Below, in pieces: positions 22,946-35,022 of a stretch of 64,000 nucleotides of DNA. Made by a program: the position numbers and the translations under genes. The notes beneath the pieces were generated by a model, which saw only the letters and a list, made by a program, of their open reading frames with translations, did no database searches and was not told the origin of the DNA. Source of the stretch: Synaphobranchus kaupii (lineage: Eukaryota; Chordata; Actinopteri; Anguilliformes; Synaphobranchidae); contig CM056380.1 in the NCBI GenBank assembly GCA_029718625.1, positions 44,191,689 through 44,255,688 on the forward strand. Direction: 5' to 3'. The number at the start of each line of letters is the position of its first letter. Position 1 is the stretch's first letter.

Positions 22946-23773
22946 GGCCTGATTTACTAAGGCCGTGTCCGAATCAGCACTCTTCCACACTGTTGAGTAG
23001 CCTTGGTGAGTAGATAGGGCGAGAAAGTTGTAGAGTATGCAAATTCTTTTCAAATTGCAGTATACTTCAAACACCCAGATGACACACTTACTTCCGGGGT
23101 TTCGCTGAGTACATTCGGGAGCACACTTTTCAAGAAGTACACGAACATTTTGGTCACATGAATATGACTTAGTTTAAAAAAAATTAGGTGCAGCTTCACT
23201 GACGTTTTCCTTCAAATACAACAAAAATAACACGTGACATGGCAGCGCAAGAGTGGGGCACAGGGTTGCCAGATCTTGTAAGACTTTCCAGCCAAATGGC
23301 GACTCTAGCCCAATTTATAGGCTATTTTTAACCAAAACCAACGTATTTTAAATAGAAACCATCATATTTCTACTTTTTCAAATAAGTGCGTGCTTTGCAA
23401 CTTTTTATTTTTACCCGTGACTGCACTTTGAAAGCATCCAAATGTAGCTGTAAAACCGCGGACATGGCAACACTGGTGGGACGTCTTATGACCTGCTTAC
23501 GACACTTCCACAGTACGGTTTGGAAATAGTATAGCGGATATTTTTCACGTCCTGCTAAACAGTGCACATTAAACAGCACACTTCTGCCAGTGCACTCGCA
23601 GGAGACAGGGCGCCGTAGATAGAGCTCTGATTCGGACACAGCCTAAGACCTTTAGCGTGTGGCACACACAAAATGAATAACACAACCAATGATTGGTGCA
23701 AAAGAAATACCATGACCAATCATTGGTCATGTTATTGGTTTTGCACATGCTAAAGGCTTTAGTAAATCAGGCC
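22946..23773. mobile_element. Outer MITE with nested inner element
   Basis: 'ggcctgatttactaa' at 22946-22960 pairs with 'tttagtaaatcaggcc' at 23758-23773. A palindromic core 'accaatgattggt/accaatcattggt' lies near the right end. A second element is inserted within it, at 22961-23643. Confidence 0.65.
22961..23643. mobile_element. Inner PIF/Harbinger-like MITE, TAA duplication
   Basis: 'ggccgtgtccgaatcag' pairs with 'ctgattcggacacagcc', flanked by TAA at 22958-22960 and 23644-23646. No transposase is seen. A degenerate relative of the right end appears at about 51040-51080 ('gctgattcgg...ggacacag'). Confidence 0.7.
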
Positions 23774-24835
23774 CTAAGTGTACTCTTATGGACATAAAGA
23801 CCGTGCAGCTCAGCTGGTGGACTGCAGAGTGAAAAGGGGCCGGAAAGAAGGATTTATTGCACTGCAAAAACCAAAAAATAAGTCAATCCTAACAAGTACT
23901 TTAGTCTTATATTTAGACTTAAAATCTTATTTCCATTACCTTTCTTGTTAAATAAGACAAAAAGATTAGGTGAGACAGTTTGACTCATTTCAGCACCCAC
24001 TTTTGATTTGCCAGTGGGGTAAGACAAATTCACTTGACCAGCAAAAAGTAAAACAAGCTAATATTTTCTACTTGAGAAAATTATTTTTTTTTCGTCTCAT
24101 ATTTTAGTCTCTATTGATGAGACTTTTTTTACAATGTGTCTCCTGGCAACATTTCCAATCTGGTTGTCTCCAGTTTAACTGGCTTAATTACTCCATCATT
24201 TGTTTTCACATTATGATGGTATTACTGTGAGTCTGACATGTTCAGGGCAGTAAGGACAAACAAGTGTTTTAGTCTCCCTTTTGGGAGATGTATTCCCCGA
24301 TAAGGGAGAATATTGTAAAATTACATGACATCTATACTGCTTCATTTACCTAACAATGAAGAAATACACTGCCTGGCCAAAAAAAAAGTTGCCGTTGCAC
24401 CCATCATGCATAGTGCCCACTGTACAAGCCTCTGGAGGCAGTGTTATGATCTGGGGTTGCTTCAATTGGTCAGGTCTAGGCTCAGCAACGTTATGCAGCA
24501 ATAAAATTAAGTCAGCTGAGTAGGTGAATGTACTGAATGACCAGGTTATCCTATCAATGGGCATAATCCAGGACGACAATGCCAAGATTCATTGGACTCA
24601 AATTGTGGTTTGAGTGGTTCAGGGAGCATGAGGAATCATTTTCACACATGAATTGGCCACCAGAGTCCTGACCTTAACCCCATTGAAAGTCTTTGGGATG
24701 TGCTGGAGAAGACTTTACGGAGTGGTTCGACTCTCCTGTCATCAATACAAAAATGAATGCAACTCTGGATGGAAATAAATGTTGTGACGTTGCATAAGGT
24801 TGTTGAAACAATGCCACGAATAATGCGAGCCGTAA

Positions 24836-25406
24836 TGTCGTGTCTTTTTTCTCTCAGAATCATTCTCTCAGAGACAGGAGCTTGCCATTTTTGAACGACT
24901 TTATTAGTGATTAACAAAGCCGGGTGAGTTCATGAAGTCACACCCTTTCAGCCTTATTCCACAGGTTTTATACAGTTAAAACATGCATAGGCCCTCCTAT
25001 CTTAAAATGTCCGATGGCCAATCGCCTGCTGCATACATTGAGACCTCCTTAATATATGCATTACTTCAGGTTTTCTAACTTACCAATCGTAAAAACGTCT
25101 ATAGCATATTGATGTGCACATCTGGTTATCCTTATCTGGGTATCTTCTCAGTCCTACCCTTAACTGCTTACTTAAGGAATTCCCTTCTGTCACACAGATC
25201 ATTACATGATTTGTTCTCTCATATTTATTACCAACTGCCCACCAAGACACTCCCTTGACCTTTAATTCCACAGGCCAGTTCATCCGGTGCCTGGCTGTAC
25301 GCTCTCTCCTTCAGACACACATTCCTATAAACCTGCTTATACACCAATTCCCTATATATATACTCATTACAGAATCCCACACTATTCTAACAGAAATTAT
25401 CCTATA
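24836..25406 (-). repeat. 3' LTR of endogenous retrovirus
   Basis: This 571 bp sequence, starting 'tgtcgtgtctttttt' on the plus strand, is repeated at 30454-31024 with one visible difference (ggcc versus ggtc near 25275/30893). It is preceded by the target duplication GTAA at 24832-24835. A purine tract (AATGGGGGGA on the minus strand) abuts its inner edge at about 25410-25422, as expected for the polypurine tract beside a 3' LTR. Confidence 0.9.
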
Positions 25407-25933
25407 TAATCCCCCCATTGGGACTTACTTAGTCCCAACAGAATAATTTAGATCTGAAAATGAACAATGAGGAAAAGCAACCTTCCCAAATCTTATCGGG
25501 TTAAATAAACCCCTTTTTCTTATCAACTTGTGCTTCTCGTCGTCATTCATTCCAGGGAGTTTTAGAGCCAAAACTCTCCCCCCACTTTTGACTAGGGAGG
25601 AGTAAAAGACTCACCACTCCAGCCACATTTTTATTCAATATGTATGTAAGCCTGTGCATGTATCATAGGCAGCCTTGCATTATGTAGTTACTATTAAAAT
25701 AATTAAAAAACAAATATTATTGTGGTTATACAATAAACAATAAAAAACATACAATTATACACAAAAATACAATTTTCGATTATACTATGTATAGTATAAT
25801 TATATAATAAGAAATCAGTCTTCTGGCTATCTTGAGGAGCTCCCTCGTAGTAGGTGGACCAACTAGCCGTCTCGGATGCTAGCCGGGCTAACCTGCTGTC
25901 CTCTTCTGCTCCTTATACAGTCCATTGTATTTC

Positions 25934-26254
25934 TTATACCACCTCTTTCTCACTTTCTGTGCTGTTCTCAGATGAGGTATCTGGGTATGGCTCTTGTGGG
26001 ATCCAGTCTGGTACTGGATTCAGATCAGGCCAGCCTTCATCATCACCCAGTTCATGCCTCATGTTGACAGCCTGGAGGATCACTCCTTCAGCATTCACGT
26101 GGTACCTCATAACTGGATTCATCTGCTTAACAGTTGCCTGTATCAGGAAAGATCTCAGCAGAGGTATCACACAACAGAACATTAATCCCACTATAACAAC
26201 TACTACTGTTATTATAATTCCTGCTCTAGTGAACATGGCCCCCCAATTTCCCAA
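25934..26254 (-). pseudogene. Retroviral env remnant: transmembrane segment and cytoplasmic tail
   Basis: About 106 codons. A roughly 23-residue hydrophobic stretch near the start (AGIIITVVVVIVGLMF) is followed by Cys-Cys and a charged tail of about 65 residues. This fits the membrane-spanning end of a retroviral envelope protein just upstream of the polypurine tract. No surface subunit or fusion peptide is visible, so only the C-terminal end of env remains. Confidence 0.65.
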
Positions 26255-26308
26255 CTTTAGCCTGGGTGTGTTAAGTTGGAGGACTGTTTGGTTCTGTAGT
26301 AGTGGGTG

Positions 26309-26641
26309 TTACACTGCTCTCGGTCCTGATCCCTCCTGTGACCTCTGGCTCCGACTCAGGCTCTCGGCTCTTTTCCTGTAATAAATAACTTGATGTATCG
26401 CAGTTAGTTGTCTCATATATGCTTTGAGTTCCATCTGAAGCTGTTCCAGAGGGGGGCCTTTGCGTACATTATTTTGCGCACACACTTCGCATTTTGCCAA
26501 TGCATCGTCTACCATATTTTGTAAATAAGGAGACCAGTAACCTTGTTCTTTATTTATTTTTTTATTTTTTTTTCTAATAACTTCCCCCCTTGCGCAATGG
26601 TCAAACCCATGCGCATCTGTTATTAGTATGTTTAGCAACAC
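26309..26641 (-). pseudogene. Retroviral pol remnant: integrase zinc-binding region
   Basis: A 110-codon frame contains H-x4-H spacing (HGFDHC) and C-x2-C (CEVC), the HHCC pattern at the N terminus of retroviral integrases. It then runs into sequence of unknown origin with a heptad-like 'LEQLQMELKAYMRQL' segment, possibly env-derived. The catalytic core is missing, so this looks like a deletion joint. Confidence 0.6.
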
Positions 26642-26733
26642 TGTGGGCGCTACAATGTCTTTTTTGCGCTTAACACTTTATTATGGCTAATTTTGTTGGC
26701 TGCATTATAGCCGTAATAAGTTTTAAAATTTGT

Positions 26734-28405
26734 TTAAAATGTTGGACAATCACGCTTATTATGGCCTAGCTGATTACATCCCCAGCATATTCTATTATTT
26801 GGGGTTTTATTTTTCCACTGTTGGGGCTGTGCATACACATTTATTATTGGTACAGTGGGTTGCTCTTGGCCCTGAGGGTTAGGCAGCCGCGATGGCCCTC
26901 CGGAAGAGACTACGGCTTCCGGGCTGGGCTCTGGCACTTCGGCTTTTACCACTGCTTTTTTGTCAATTCTTCCAGCTTGAGCTGTGTCAGCTTCCGCTGT
27001 GTCTCTTTCTCTTAGTCTTTAAGTTTCTGTTCCTCTTTACGATATTTTTCTACTGCATGTATCACATGATCACAAAACTCTCTGTGCGTTTTAGAGTTTA
27101 GCCCAACTACATCCTCCAGCCTGCTTCTCACCGGCGGAGGCATCGCTTCCACTATGGAAGTCCGGAAGAGGGTTGTCATCAGTTCATCTCCCTCAGGATT
27201 CCGCCCTGTTTCCAACTTCCAGCGTTTTAACTGTCTATGCAGATAATTGGCTGGATTTACGGTGTCTCCCACCTCTTCCCCTTTAAGTGATTTAGGGTCA
27301 ATCTTGGTAGGGTAATCCTCTCTCAAAGTTCGCCACATCGCGGGACGGAATTGATCAAAGCTGGCACCGTCAAGGTACAGGGTGTTTACCGCTGCCTGTA
27401 GCCCACTTTTCATCAGCACTTCCTCCATCCGAGCCATCCCTAGCAACCTCGCCAACAGAGCCTTAAGGTCCCCCACCGCCAGTAATTTCCCCATTGTCTC
27501 CTCCTCTAGAGCCCTTATCCACTTTCCTGCACCCTCATGTATGTCTGGGAGGCGCTCTACTAAGCCCAGCATATCTTGTGATCCCCACGGCATGTAATGC
27601 CCTGTTGTTCCTTTTATCAGGATGGGGCACTGGCTATAATTAGCTGGTTTCTTTATTTTCCGTCTATCTCTCAACTCCTTTTCACTTATTGTCCTGTTTG
27701 CCTTACCTTCCTCAATCTCTTCCTCACTCCAATTATCTAAATCAGGTATTTTTTCCTGTTCAACATAGGACAGGGGAAGATCACACTTCTGTCCCTCCAG
27801 AGAGCGTGCACTCTCTCTGGGGGTACTGCATGCATCATTTCCTTGTAACTCTTCCATTGCTTCCTGCAAATCCCTGTAACAATTTAACTTACTTAATCCT
27901 TTCTGTCTGTTCTGAGAGGAATCCCCCAGAGACTCCCCGGGGTCTGCTCTCCTGCCTTTTTCTCCTATGCTGGCCCCAGGAGTTCTCCAGAGTTTCCCCC
28001 CCCCTCTCCTATATCAAACTCTCCCTCTAACTGCAGGATGCCTGAGACTACTGGATATTGCCCGTATGGCGGAGGCGTTTCAATCACATTTGTACTTTGC
28101 TTTGCCGAGATTTTTCTCGCTTTCCTCAGATTTTTTAAGTATTCCTCTCCTTCTTTTTTAAACAGTTTTATTATTTCTTTCTCTCTCTCTCTTTTTTCCT
28201 GTCTCTTTTTTCCCTTTTGCTTAACTTTATAATTTTTTATTAATATTTCCATTTCTTTGCACAGATTTAAATCGAAAGTCCCTTCCTTTGGCCAATTTGT
28301 ATTCATGTTTGTAGTTCGCTTCTCCCATTTCTGAGAGATCTTCTTTATTTCCTCTTTATTTACTGGGTTTTTGGCACTCAACACTTCTACTGCCGTTTTA
28401 TTCAT
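26734..28405 (-). pseudogene. Retroviral gag, broken into three frames
   Basis: Segment 28405-27965 is Lys/Glu-rich and coiled-coil-like, ending with a PPPY late-budding motif (ETPPPYGQYP). It fits matrix plus linker. Segment 27869-27012 (285 codons) fits capsid in position and size. Segment 26952-26734 contains one zinc knuckle, CWGCNQLGHNKRDC (C-x2-C-x4-H-x4-C), and fits nucleocapsid. The three lie in different frames. The first break is near a run of nine C at about 27998-28006, the second near 27012. They may be real mutations or assembly errors in homopolymers. Confidence 0.8.
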
Positions 28406-30428
28406 TGCTGCAGTTTATACACAACCTCCCGTTTTAATCACCCTTTTATTTATTTTTATGATTTGTGGAGTTTTAATTTTTCTATAGAAAACAGCAATTA
28501 AATATTGGTTATCACAATGCCAAATACCGTTTTATACTTTAATAACTGACTCTTTTTTTTGGGTCAATCCGTTTATTTACCTATTATTACTAAAGTTTTA
28601 TTTTCTACAATTCTAGATCTCCTGTTTCCTCCTATTCTCACTTTGATCCTTCGAGCCTCCCTCTCTCTCGGGCGCAGCCCCAGGCTGGATCCCTTTCCGC
28701 TGAGTTCCTTCCCCCCGACTCCTCTGAGTGAAGGACCCTCAGCCTCTCTGCTTCCCAGGCGTCTCCTTTTCAGAAACCCTGATCACAGAAAGCACTGCTC
28801 GCTTACTAACGCATTCGCTTTCAGCTTACAGTGGCCTGACTGTACATTGAGCCGAGCGCGGCGGCCATGTGCTCCACTACAGGGACGGCACTCATGGTCT
28901 TACTGCTCTCTGCGACCCGACCGGCCGGTGACCCAGTCGATAGCGATCCCCAGCCCAGCGTCTAAACACCGAGCCCCGTAGTGGTAACCAGCCACCCGGT
29001 TGGGAACCGACGGTCTGATCCCTATCCCACCTTGCTATGGGTATAGAAACTTTGACCGTTTTCACCAGCCTTGCCTGTTCACAGAGGTCATCTCTTACGC
29101 CCCTCTGCTAGGTGTGGACTGTCATCCACGTACCACGCAGTGCCTGCATACTTACATGCGACAACTACGCCGACTAGACGGTACCACGGCAGTATGTTAA
29201 TTCATACTTCATCAGACACGGGGGCCTTCAGTCTTCTCCCCTGCACTATATACCGTTTTTAACGTGCCCTCGGAACTTTGCAATTCCGCCGCCGCCTGTT
29301 ACCCACTAGGTTCGAGGTGCCTAATCCTCTGCCTAGTGGGTATTTGGTCGAACCGTCTTTCTACTCCCTATTGCTTCATAGAAAAAAGCTAAATCTTTCA
29401 CATATTTTTATACATTTATTATCACACAGCATTAAAAGGTACCTTTAAAAAACTTGTTAAATATTTTTCTATTTTGTGAGTATGCTTAATTACACTTTAT
29501 TATTGACTACTATTCCACTATTATTCCGTCTAGGTATACGGTTTATAACCCTATTACACCAATCTGTCCTTCTGGCAGATTTCTCTCACACACTCACTTA
29601 CTCTATATACTTCAAGCTCCCATACACACAAGAACACACTTAACGCAGGCAAACCAGAATCAAACAGCCACACACACACACAGCTTCTCGTACTAGAGAG
29701 CCCAATCAGCGGCTCGATGGTTGAATGTCTCTCAAACAACGCCCAATCAAATTACACCGTGCAGGACTCTCCCAAACTCACTCTCGTTCACACTTTTTTA
29801 AATGGAGACTTAACAGGAGCGCTTCACACCCCCTCTCCACCTGTGACAGAGACTTTCACTCTGTCACCCAATCTTACTTCATTCGTTCCAACACTCACTT
29901 CTTGAGTGACCTGTTAATTCGGTCTTTTCTCTACTAGCCTTTCAACATATAGAAAACCTATAATTATACACGACTATTGTCTGTTAATTAGGCTTTTTTT
30001 CTATTGTCTATACAACATACAGAGAAATCCGTTATTATACAGGATTTTATTTGCCTGACTCCCCAGCTCTCTGCGGGCACCTTCTGCTCCGCTGAGGCCC
30101 TTTCTGCAGGACTTTCACGTGACTCCACTAAGGAGATTTTTGTCATATGTACAAGTTCCCTCGAGGCCCAATCACACACATTACACATGCATTCTTTTCA
30201 AAAATCACAAGCTCAGTCTCAGTTATTTACTTTTTTGGTTCTTATTTTGGAGAGACTTACTCGACAGTCCACTGCCAGGGCGGCACCCGGAACAAGTCAC
30301 ACAACCCGTTAAACTAGTACGAAGAACATTCGCTTTTACCTTATTGGTGGCCACCATGGCTTGTGTGACTCATCCGGCTCCCGGCCCACAGCAGCAGACG
30401 GTTCCGAATTTCCAGCCTCTGTTATTCC
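28406..30428 (-). other. Long retroviral leader without minus-strand coding
   Basis: About 2 kb separates the primer-binding site from the first gag segment. No substantial minus-strand frame is seen. Plus-strand frames here (28559-28981, 30119-30532) are antisense to the element and have no recognised domains. The length is unusual for a simple retroviral leader. Confidence 0.6.
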
Positions 30429-30447
30429 AATCCTGCCGACTACGCCA
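30429..30447 (-). promoter_or_regulatory. Primer-binding site complementary to tRNA-Ser
   Basis: On the minus strand it reads TGGCGTAGTCGGCAGGATT. This is complementary to the 3' end of vertebrate tRNA-Ser(AGA) including CCA, as I recall it. It lies six bases inside the LTR edge. Confidence 0.75.
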
Positions 30448-30453
30448 AAGCTA

Positions 30454-31024
30454 TGTCGTGTCTTTTTTCTCTCAGAATCATTCTCTCAGAGACAGGAGCT
30501 TGCCATTTTTGAACGACTTTATTAGTGATTAACAAAGCCGGGTGAGTTCATGAAGTCACACCCTTTCAGCCTTATTCCACAGGTTTTATACAGTTAAAAC
30601 ATGCATAGGCCCTCCTATCTTAAAATGTCCGATGGCCAATCGCCTGCTGCATACATTGAGACCTCCTTAATATATGCATTACTTCAGGTTTTCTAACTTA
30701 CCAATCGTAAAAACGTCTATAGCATATTGATGTGCACATCTGGTTATCCTTATCTGGGTATCTTCTCAGTCCTACCCTTAACTGCTTACTTAAGGAATTC
30801 CCTTCTGTCACACAGATCATTACATGATTTGTTCTCTCATATTTATTACCAACTGCCCACCAAGACACTCCCTTGACCTTTAATTCCACAGGTCAGTTCA
30901 TCCGGTGCCTGGCTGTACGCTCTCTCCTTCAGACACACATTCCTATAAACCTGCTTATACACCAATTCCCTATATATATACTCATTACAGAATCCCACAC
31001 TATTCTAACAGAAATTATCCTATA
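30454..31024 (-). repeat. 5' LTR of endogenous retrovirus
   Basis: 571 bp, matching the 24836 LTR except for about one base. It is followed by GTAA (31025-31028), the second half of the target duplication, after which the Tc1 sequence resumes. Confidence 0.9.
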
Positions 31025-31093
31025 GTAATCAAAGTTAAAGGCGGTCCAACGAAATATTAGAGTGTGCGACTTTTTTTTTGGCCAGGCAGTGTA

Positions 31094-34000
31094 TAATGTT
31101 TGGACTACACACAGATTCTGAAATTGAGTTGTTTTCAGTGACACAAGGTGATCTGGGTAACGCCTCAATAGGTTACACAGAAATTCACTGAAAGTAACAG
31201 GAAATTGCGACTACTGAAACTATAGTGTTCTTAAGGCTTTCTGGCTTACTGTTGCACATGCCAATGATCGATATCGTGTGGTCCCCCCCCCCCAAAAAAA
31301 AATAAAATTATACTGACTGCGCCTGGTGTTTGAAATCGTATTTACCTTTTAGGGTTGTTTTAACGCACTTGTTCCTAGTTTGAAAATGCACTAATGCACG
31401 TCGCTCTGGATAAGAGCGTCTGCCAAATGACTAAAATGTAATGTAAATGTAAGGTCGTGCCAACAAACATACCAATGAGTACAGCTCAGGTCAACTTCCC
31501 AAATTCAGAAGGATTGTTCCTATGGGGGGTTAGAGTGAAGGCTTCCCTCTTCAGGTTAACAAACAGCAAATTCAAGTCTCAGAGGACAGTGGTTACCAAA
31601 AGTAGGGCACAGGGGGGTCCTCGATGTAATGGGGTGAAAATGCAGTTTTAGGAAAATAATTTTCTATTTCCATATTTCACAAATGATGTATTTCAGACTT
31701 TTAAATTCAAATAAACCATGTCTGCCTGGTTACAAGTCATTTAACCACATTTGCCTGAGGTTGATCTAACATTGCACCAAAATTTAAAAAAAAACCATGA
31801 GCCTACTGGGAAACTATAAAAATATGACCTCAGATCAAGCCAGTGGGATTGAGGGGATACAGAGTGGTCTTCAATCAACAGCCAATTTATGCCATGGAAA
31901 AGAGGTGTGTGCATTTTACAATCCCCAGTCAATGGCTTCAATTAATCACCTAAGTGCTGAAACGCAGCGAAAGCCAGTCGAAACACAGTCTGATATCCCT
32001 GACAGGTAGCCCCCAACAAATCAATGTAATACAATTTAACTATCGCCTACCTGCATATAGTGACACAGCTTTAAATAAAACAGAGACAGAGGGTGAAGAC
32101 TACCCTGAAATGAACTATCCTGAAACCCAGGTCAGTGTCCGTGCAACCAGACAGGAGCCAGAGATACTACACAAACACTTCCCCATCTTAAGCCTGCCGT
32201 CTCTGCAGCAAGCCTTTTATTGAATTGCATAATGTCAGATTGGTGTTTTTTCACATCTAGCCATGATGGATGTTTATATGCAGCCTCTGGCGGTCTGACC
32301 TGTGATAGTTTTCCTGCTTCTGTGTGAGCGTCGGGGCTGGGGTTAAACTTTGTGTATGCACACTGCCTTTGCCATATCCTGGAGAGCTTTGGAGTAACAG
32401 GACGCTGGCTAAATCCCCTCAGCCTAACCAACAGAAAAGTTCAACTGCGCTGAGTAATTCATAAGGCACACAGACTGCGGAGACGTAAAAGTGGTTAATT
32501 TATACAGTTTGCACATGATTGCTGTACACAGGTGAAGCAGTTCAGGTGTTCTGACTGCAGCCCGGTTTGAGATGCAACCTTCAGGTGCAGTTCCCCTAAC
32601 AGCAGCCCCTCCAGCTCACACATACGTCCATGGACCGGTTCCTCCAATGCGCTTGAGTGTTCATCTCTCTGTGCCTGGAAAGTGAATTACCAGGGTGACG
32701 CAAACTTGGGGTGATGTTCCTTCCAACTGGAAATACCTGTATAGTCCCAGAATGGAGATTTGACTTGTAAAACTAAGGGGGGTGCAAGGGGGGTTGGGGG
32801 GGGGGGGGTTGATTGATGTGGATGAAGAGAGAAGAAATTAGTGTTCAAACCAGTTACAGCATGACACAATGGCCTTATCCTCGCTGTGATCACTGAGATT
32901 ACAGTAACCTCTGTAGACGCAGAGACAGGCCGAATGTAAAGTGTATTTGTGTGAATTGCATACTGTCTGTTCTTTGTAATTGTTTTGGGAATCAATTAAA
33001 TGATCAATAAGATCGTTATGGAAATAACGTTTTTATTAAAAGTAGTGTCACCTCCCTCCATAACTCCCCCTGATCTGTTCTAACCCCACCACCCAAACAC
33101 CCATTGTTTTACCCATAGTCCTTTCAAGTTTTTTTCTGTGTTTTAAACTCCCGGCTTCTGAAATGATTTTGATGCCATTGCCAAAGGAGTAGAGGTGTGG
33201 GATTTTTATGAAGTTTTAATTCTCCCTGTGAAGCCGCGGGTTTCTTTAATGGGTTTGTCTTAACGCCGAGGCAGAAAAGGAGAAACCTGAGCGAGTTTAA
33301 ACTAGCTCGGATTACATCATCCACATCAGCAAAGCCACTCAAACTCCGCAGAAAGTCAAAAAGTGTGTGGTGCAAACTGATCCAGAGTAAGACTCTGAGA
33401 ACTCTTGGTAAGATAGTAATAATTTTGATAACACTTCAAACTACCATAAGACACAAATTGTCATAAGCATAAAGTTACAAGTTCAAATCAAGACGTTTCT
33501 AAGTTTCAGAGGTTCAGAAGGTTGTATTTCTGAGGTACTCCAGCATGCGCTGTAGACCTAAGCATCAGGCCCTCCTTTATACAGAAAAGACCATGGTCAT
33601 ACCATAATAGGGCGGGTCCCTGCAGGGCAAGTATGTAAACATAACTCTCAACCCAAGGGAGCAAATGGTGGACATAGATGGTTAAGAACTCCTAAGGTCA
33701 GGGAAGACTCAGGGTCACAGTTGGTCACTTATTTCAGCTGACTAAAGAGGAGACAAATAGACTGCTCTTCTAAGATTACACAAAGTCTAAACAAAGTGAA
33801 AAAAATATAGAGAATGTGCGACCACTACAGATAATATGAGAAGAATACAGACATTAGGTAATGATACATATTATAAATACCAAACCTGTGATACATTTCT
33901 TCAAGCACACATGCCTACTAATAAGAACACACACACATATTTGTATATCTGGAGCTGTACTACACATCAGTGATTCTTAAATGTTATAAAGATATGTAGT

Positions 34001-34200
34001 CTAGTGATTTTCCACTTCACCATGTGCAAACTTGTATGAATTGATGTAACAACAAAAAAAACCACACACACAAACACTGTGATTAACTTCCTAAGACATT
34101 GCATCAAATAATTCACCTTCGGTGTACACACTCCCTGCTGAGAGCACAAGGGCTATATTTCACTAGTACTGCGCTAACCCACCTTGTATTATTACAGAAC
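31094..34200. other. Non-coding with small repeat fragments
   Basis: No credible exon. Short C/A runs lie at 31283-31302 and a G run at about 32797-32808. The frames present have no recognisable domains. Confidence 0.45.
31380..31453 (+). repeat. SINE/LINE 3' tail fragment
   Basis: 'cgtcgctctggataagagcg' and 'tctgccaaatgactaaaatg' followed by 'taatgtaaatgtaa' is the conserved tail of a common teleost SINE/LINE pair. No head is attached. Confidence 0.7.
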
Positions 34201-34214
34201 TGCAGCCTTTCTTC

Positions 34215-34235
34215 CACACACACAAATGCACACAT

Positions 34236-34280
<45 letters not shown>

Positions 34281-34314
34281 TGCACACACGGACACACACA
34301 CACACACACACACA
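34215..34314. repeat. (CA)n microsatellite
   Basis: About 100 bp of CA dinucleotides interrupted by 'aatg', 'atg' and 'cgga'. The overlapping frames translating as His-Thr or Cys-Val repeats are artefacts. Confidence 0.95.
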
Positions 34315-35022
34315 TTCAACAGCCCCTCTTGACATGTATTTTCCTTCATGCAAACAACTGCTTGCTGCAAACATGGCACAACACAATAGAACACCACTAT
34401 CCTGGGTCAGGTATACCCAGTTTAGATTACTTGTGTCAGTAACTATACATGTTCTCCCTCCATCTTTATTTACTTAAGACTCGCACCATAGTTCCCATTG
34501 GCAGAATCCAGAGGTATGAGAGTTTTTAGCAACTGCAGACAGACAGTGCAATCCATACCTATTAGAATTTTAAATGGGCTGAACATATACATGTATCTGT
34601 AGTCCACTAAGGGAACAGGTGATTCACTCAATCACTCAGTACAGAAAACAATATTGGTAAACAGGATGAGGCATTCGGTTTCATGTGTTCATGAGTGGTG
34701 TATGATAATGCAACACAAATTTAGATTGTATTTTAAAAAATTGTAAAACAATATTGAGAACAGCTTAAAAAAGGAACACTTAATATCACTGTTATATTTA
34801 CAGAATGATGTCTCATATACAGTAGGTTTCTTTATTTTCTATATACTTGCAGGTGGTTTCTCATGGCCTCGGAATCACTGAAAAACTGGGATCTAAAATA
34901 TTGGGCCCATATAGATTTAACCTTCATATTATGTTAAAAGTTTACTGCCATTTGTGTAAAGGTGTTGTTGTGGATCAATACTAAAAAAACATAAAAGTTC
35001 CAAGTATCTTTTTTTACACATA

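Larger units (their letters stand above)
24836..31024 (-). mobile_element. Endogenous retrovirus, recent, gag and env remnants, pol mostly absent
   Basis: Two 571 bp LTRs with a GTAA target duplication flank a 5 kb interior read on the minus strand. In transcription order there is a primer-binding site complementary to tRNA-Ser, a leader of about 2 kb, matrix-like, capsid-like and nucleocapsid-like gag segments in different frames, an integrase zinc-binding fragment, an env transmembrane tail and a polypurine tract. Protease, reverse transcriptase, RNase H and the integrase core are not present. The 4 bp duplication and the single-zinc-knuckle gag would fit a gamma/epsilon-type fish retrovirus; that class is inferred. 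The insertion lies inside a Tc1 copy. Confidence 0.9.
24367..31091 (+). mobile_element. Short Tc1-like copy split by an endogenous retrovirus
   Basis: The terminal inverted repeats are 'cactgcctggccaaaaaaaa' at 24367 and its complement ending 31091, flanked by TA. The left portion (24367-24835) translates, with breaks, to Tc1 transposase motifs (VMIWGCFNWSG; PDLNPIESLWDVLEK). The portion after the retrovirus is only 63 bp. Without the 6.2 kb insertion the copy is about 0.53 kb, so it was already internally deleted. Confidence 0.85.

Noticed and set aside
25080..25283. Small minus-strand frame repeated at 30698-30889
   Set aside because: It lies wholly in the LTR and is repeated only because the LTR is. 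It has no recognised domain.
28559..30532. Plus-strand frames within the retroviral leader
   Set aside because: They are antisense to the element and have no recognised domain or transcript signals.
34113..34477. Overlapping frames rich in His-Thr or Cys-Val
   Set aside because: They translate the CA microsatellite in different frames and carry no domain or splice support.
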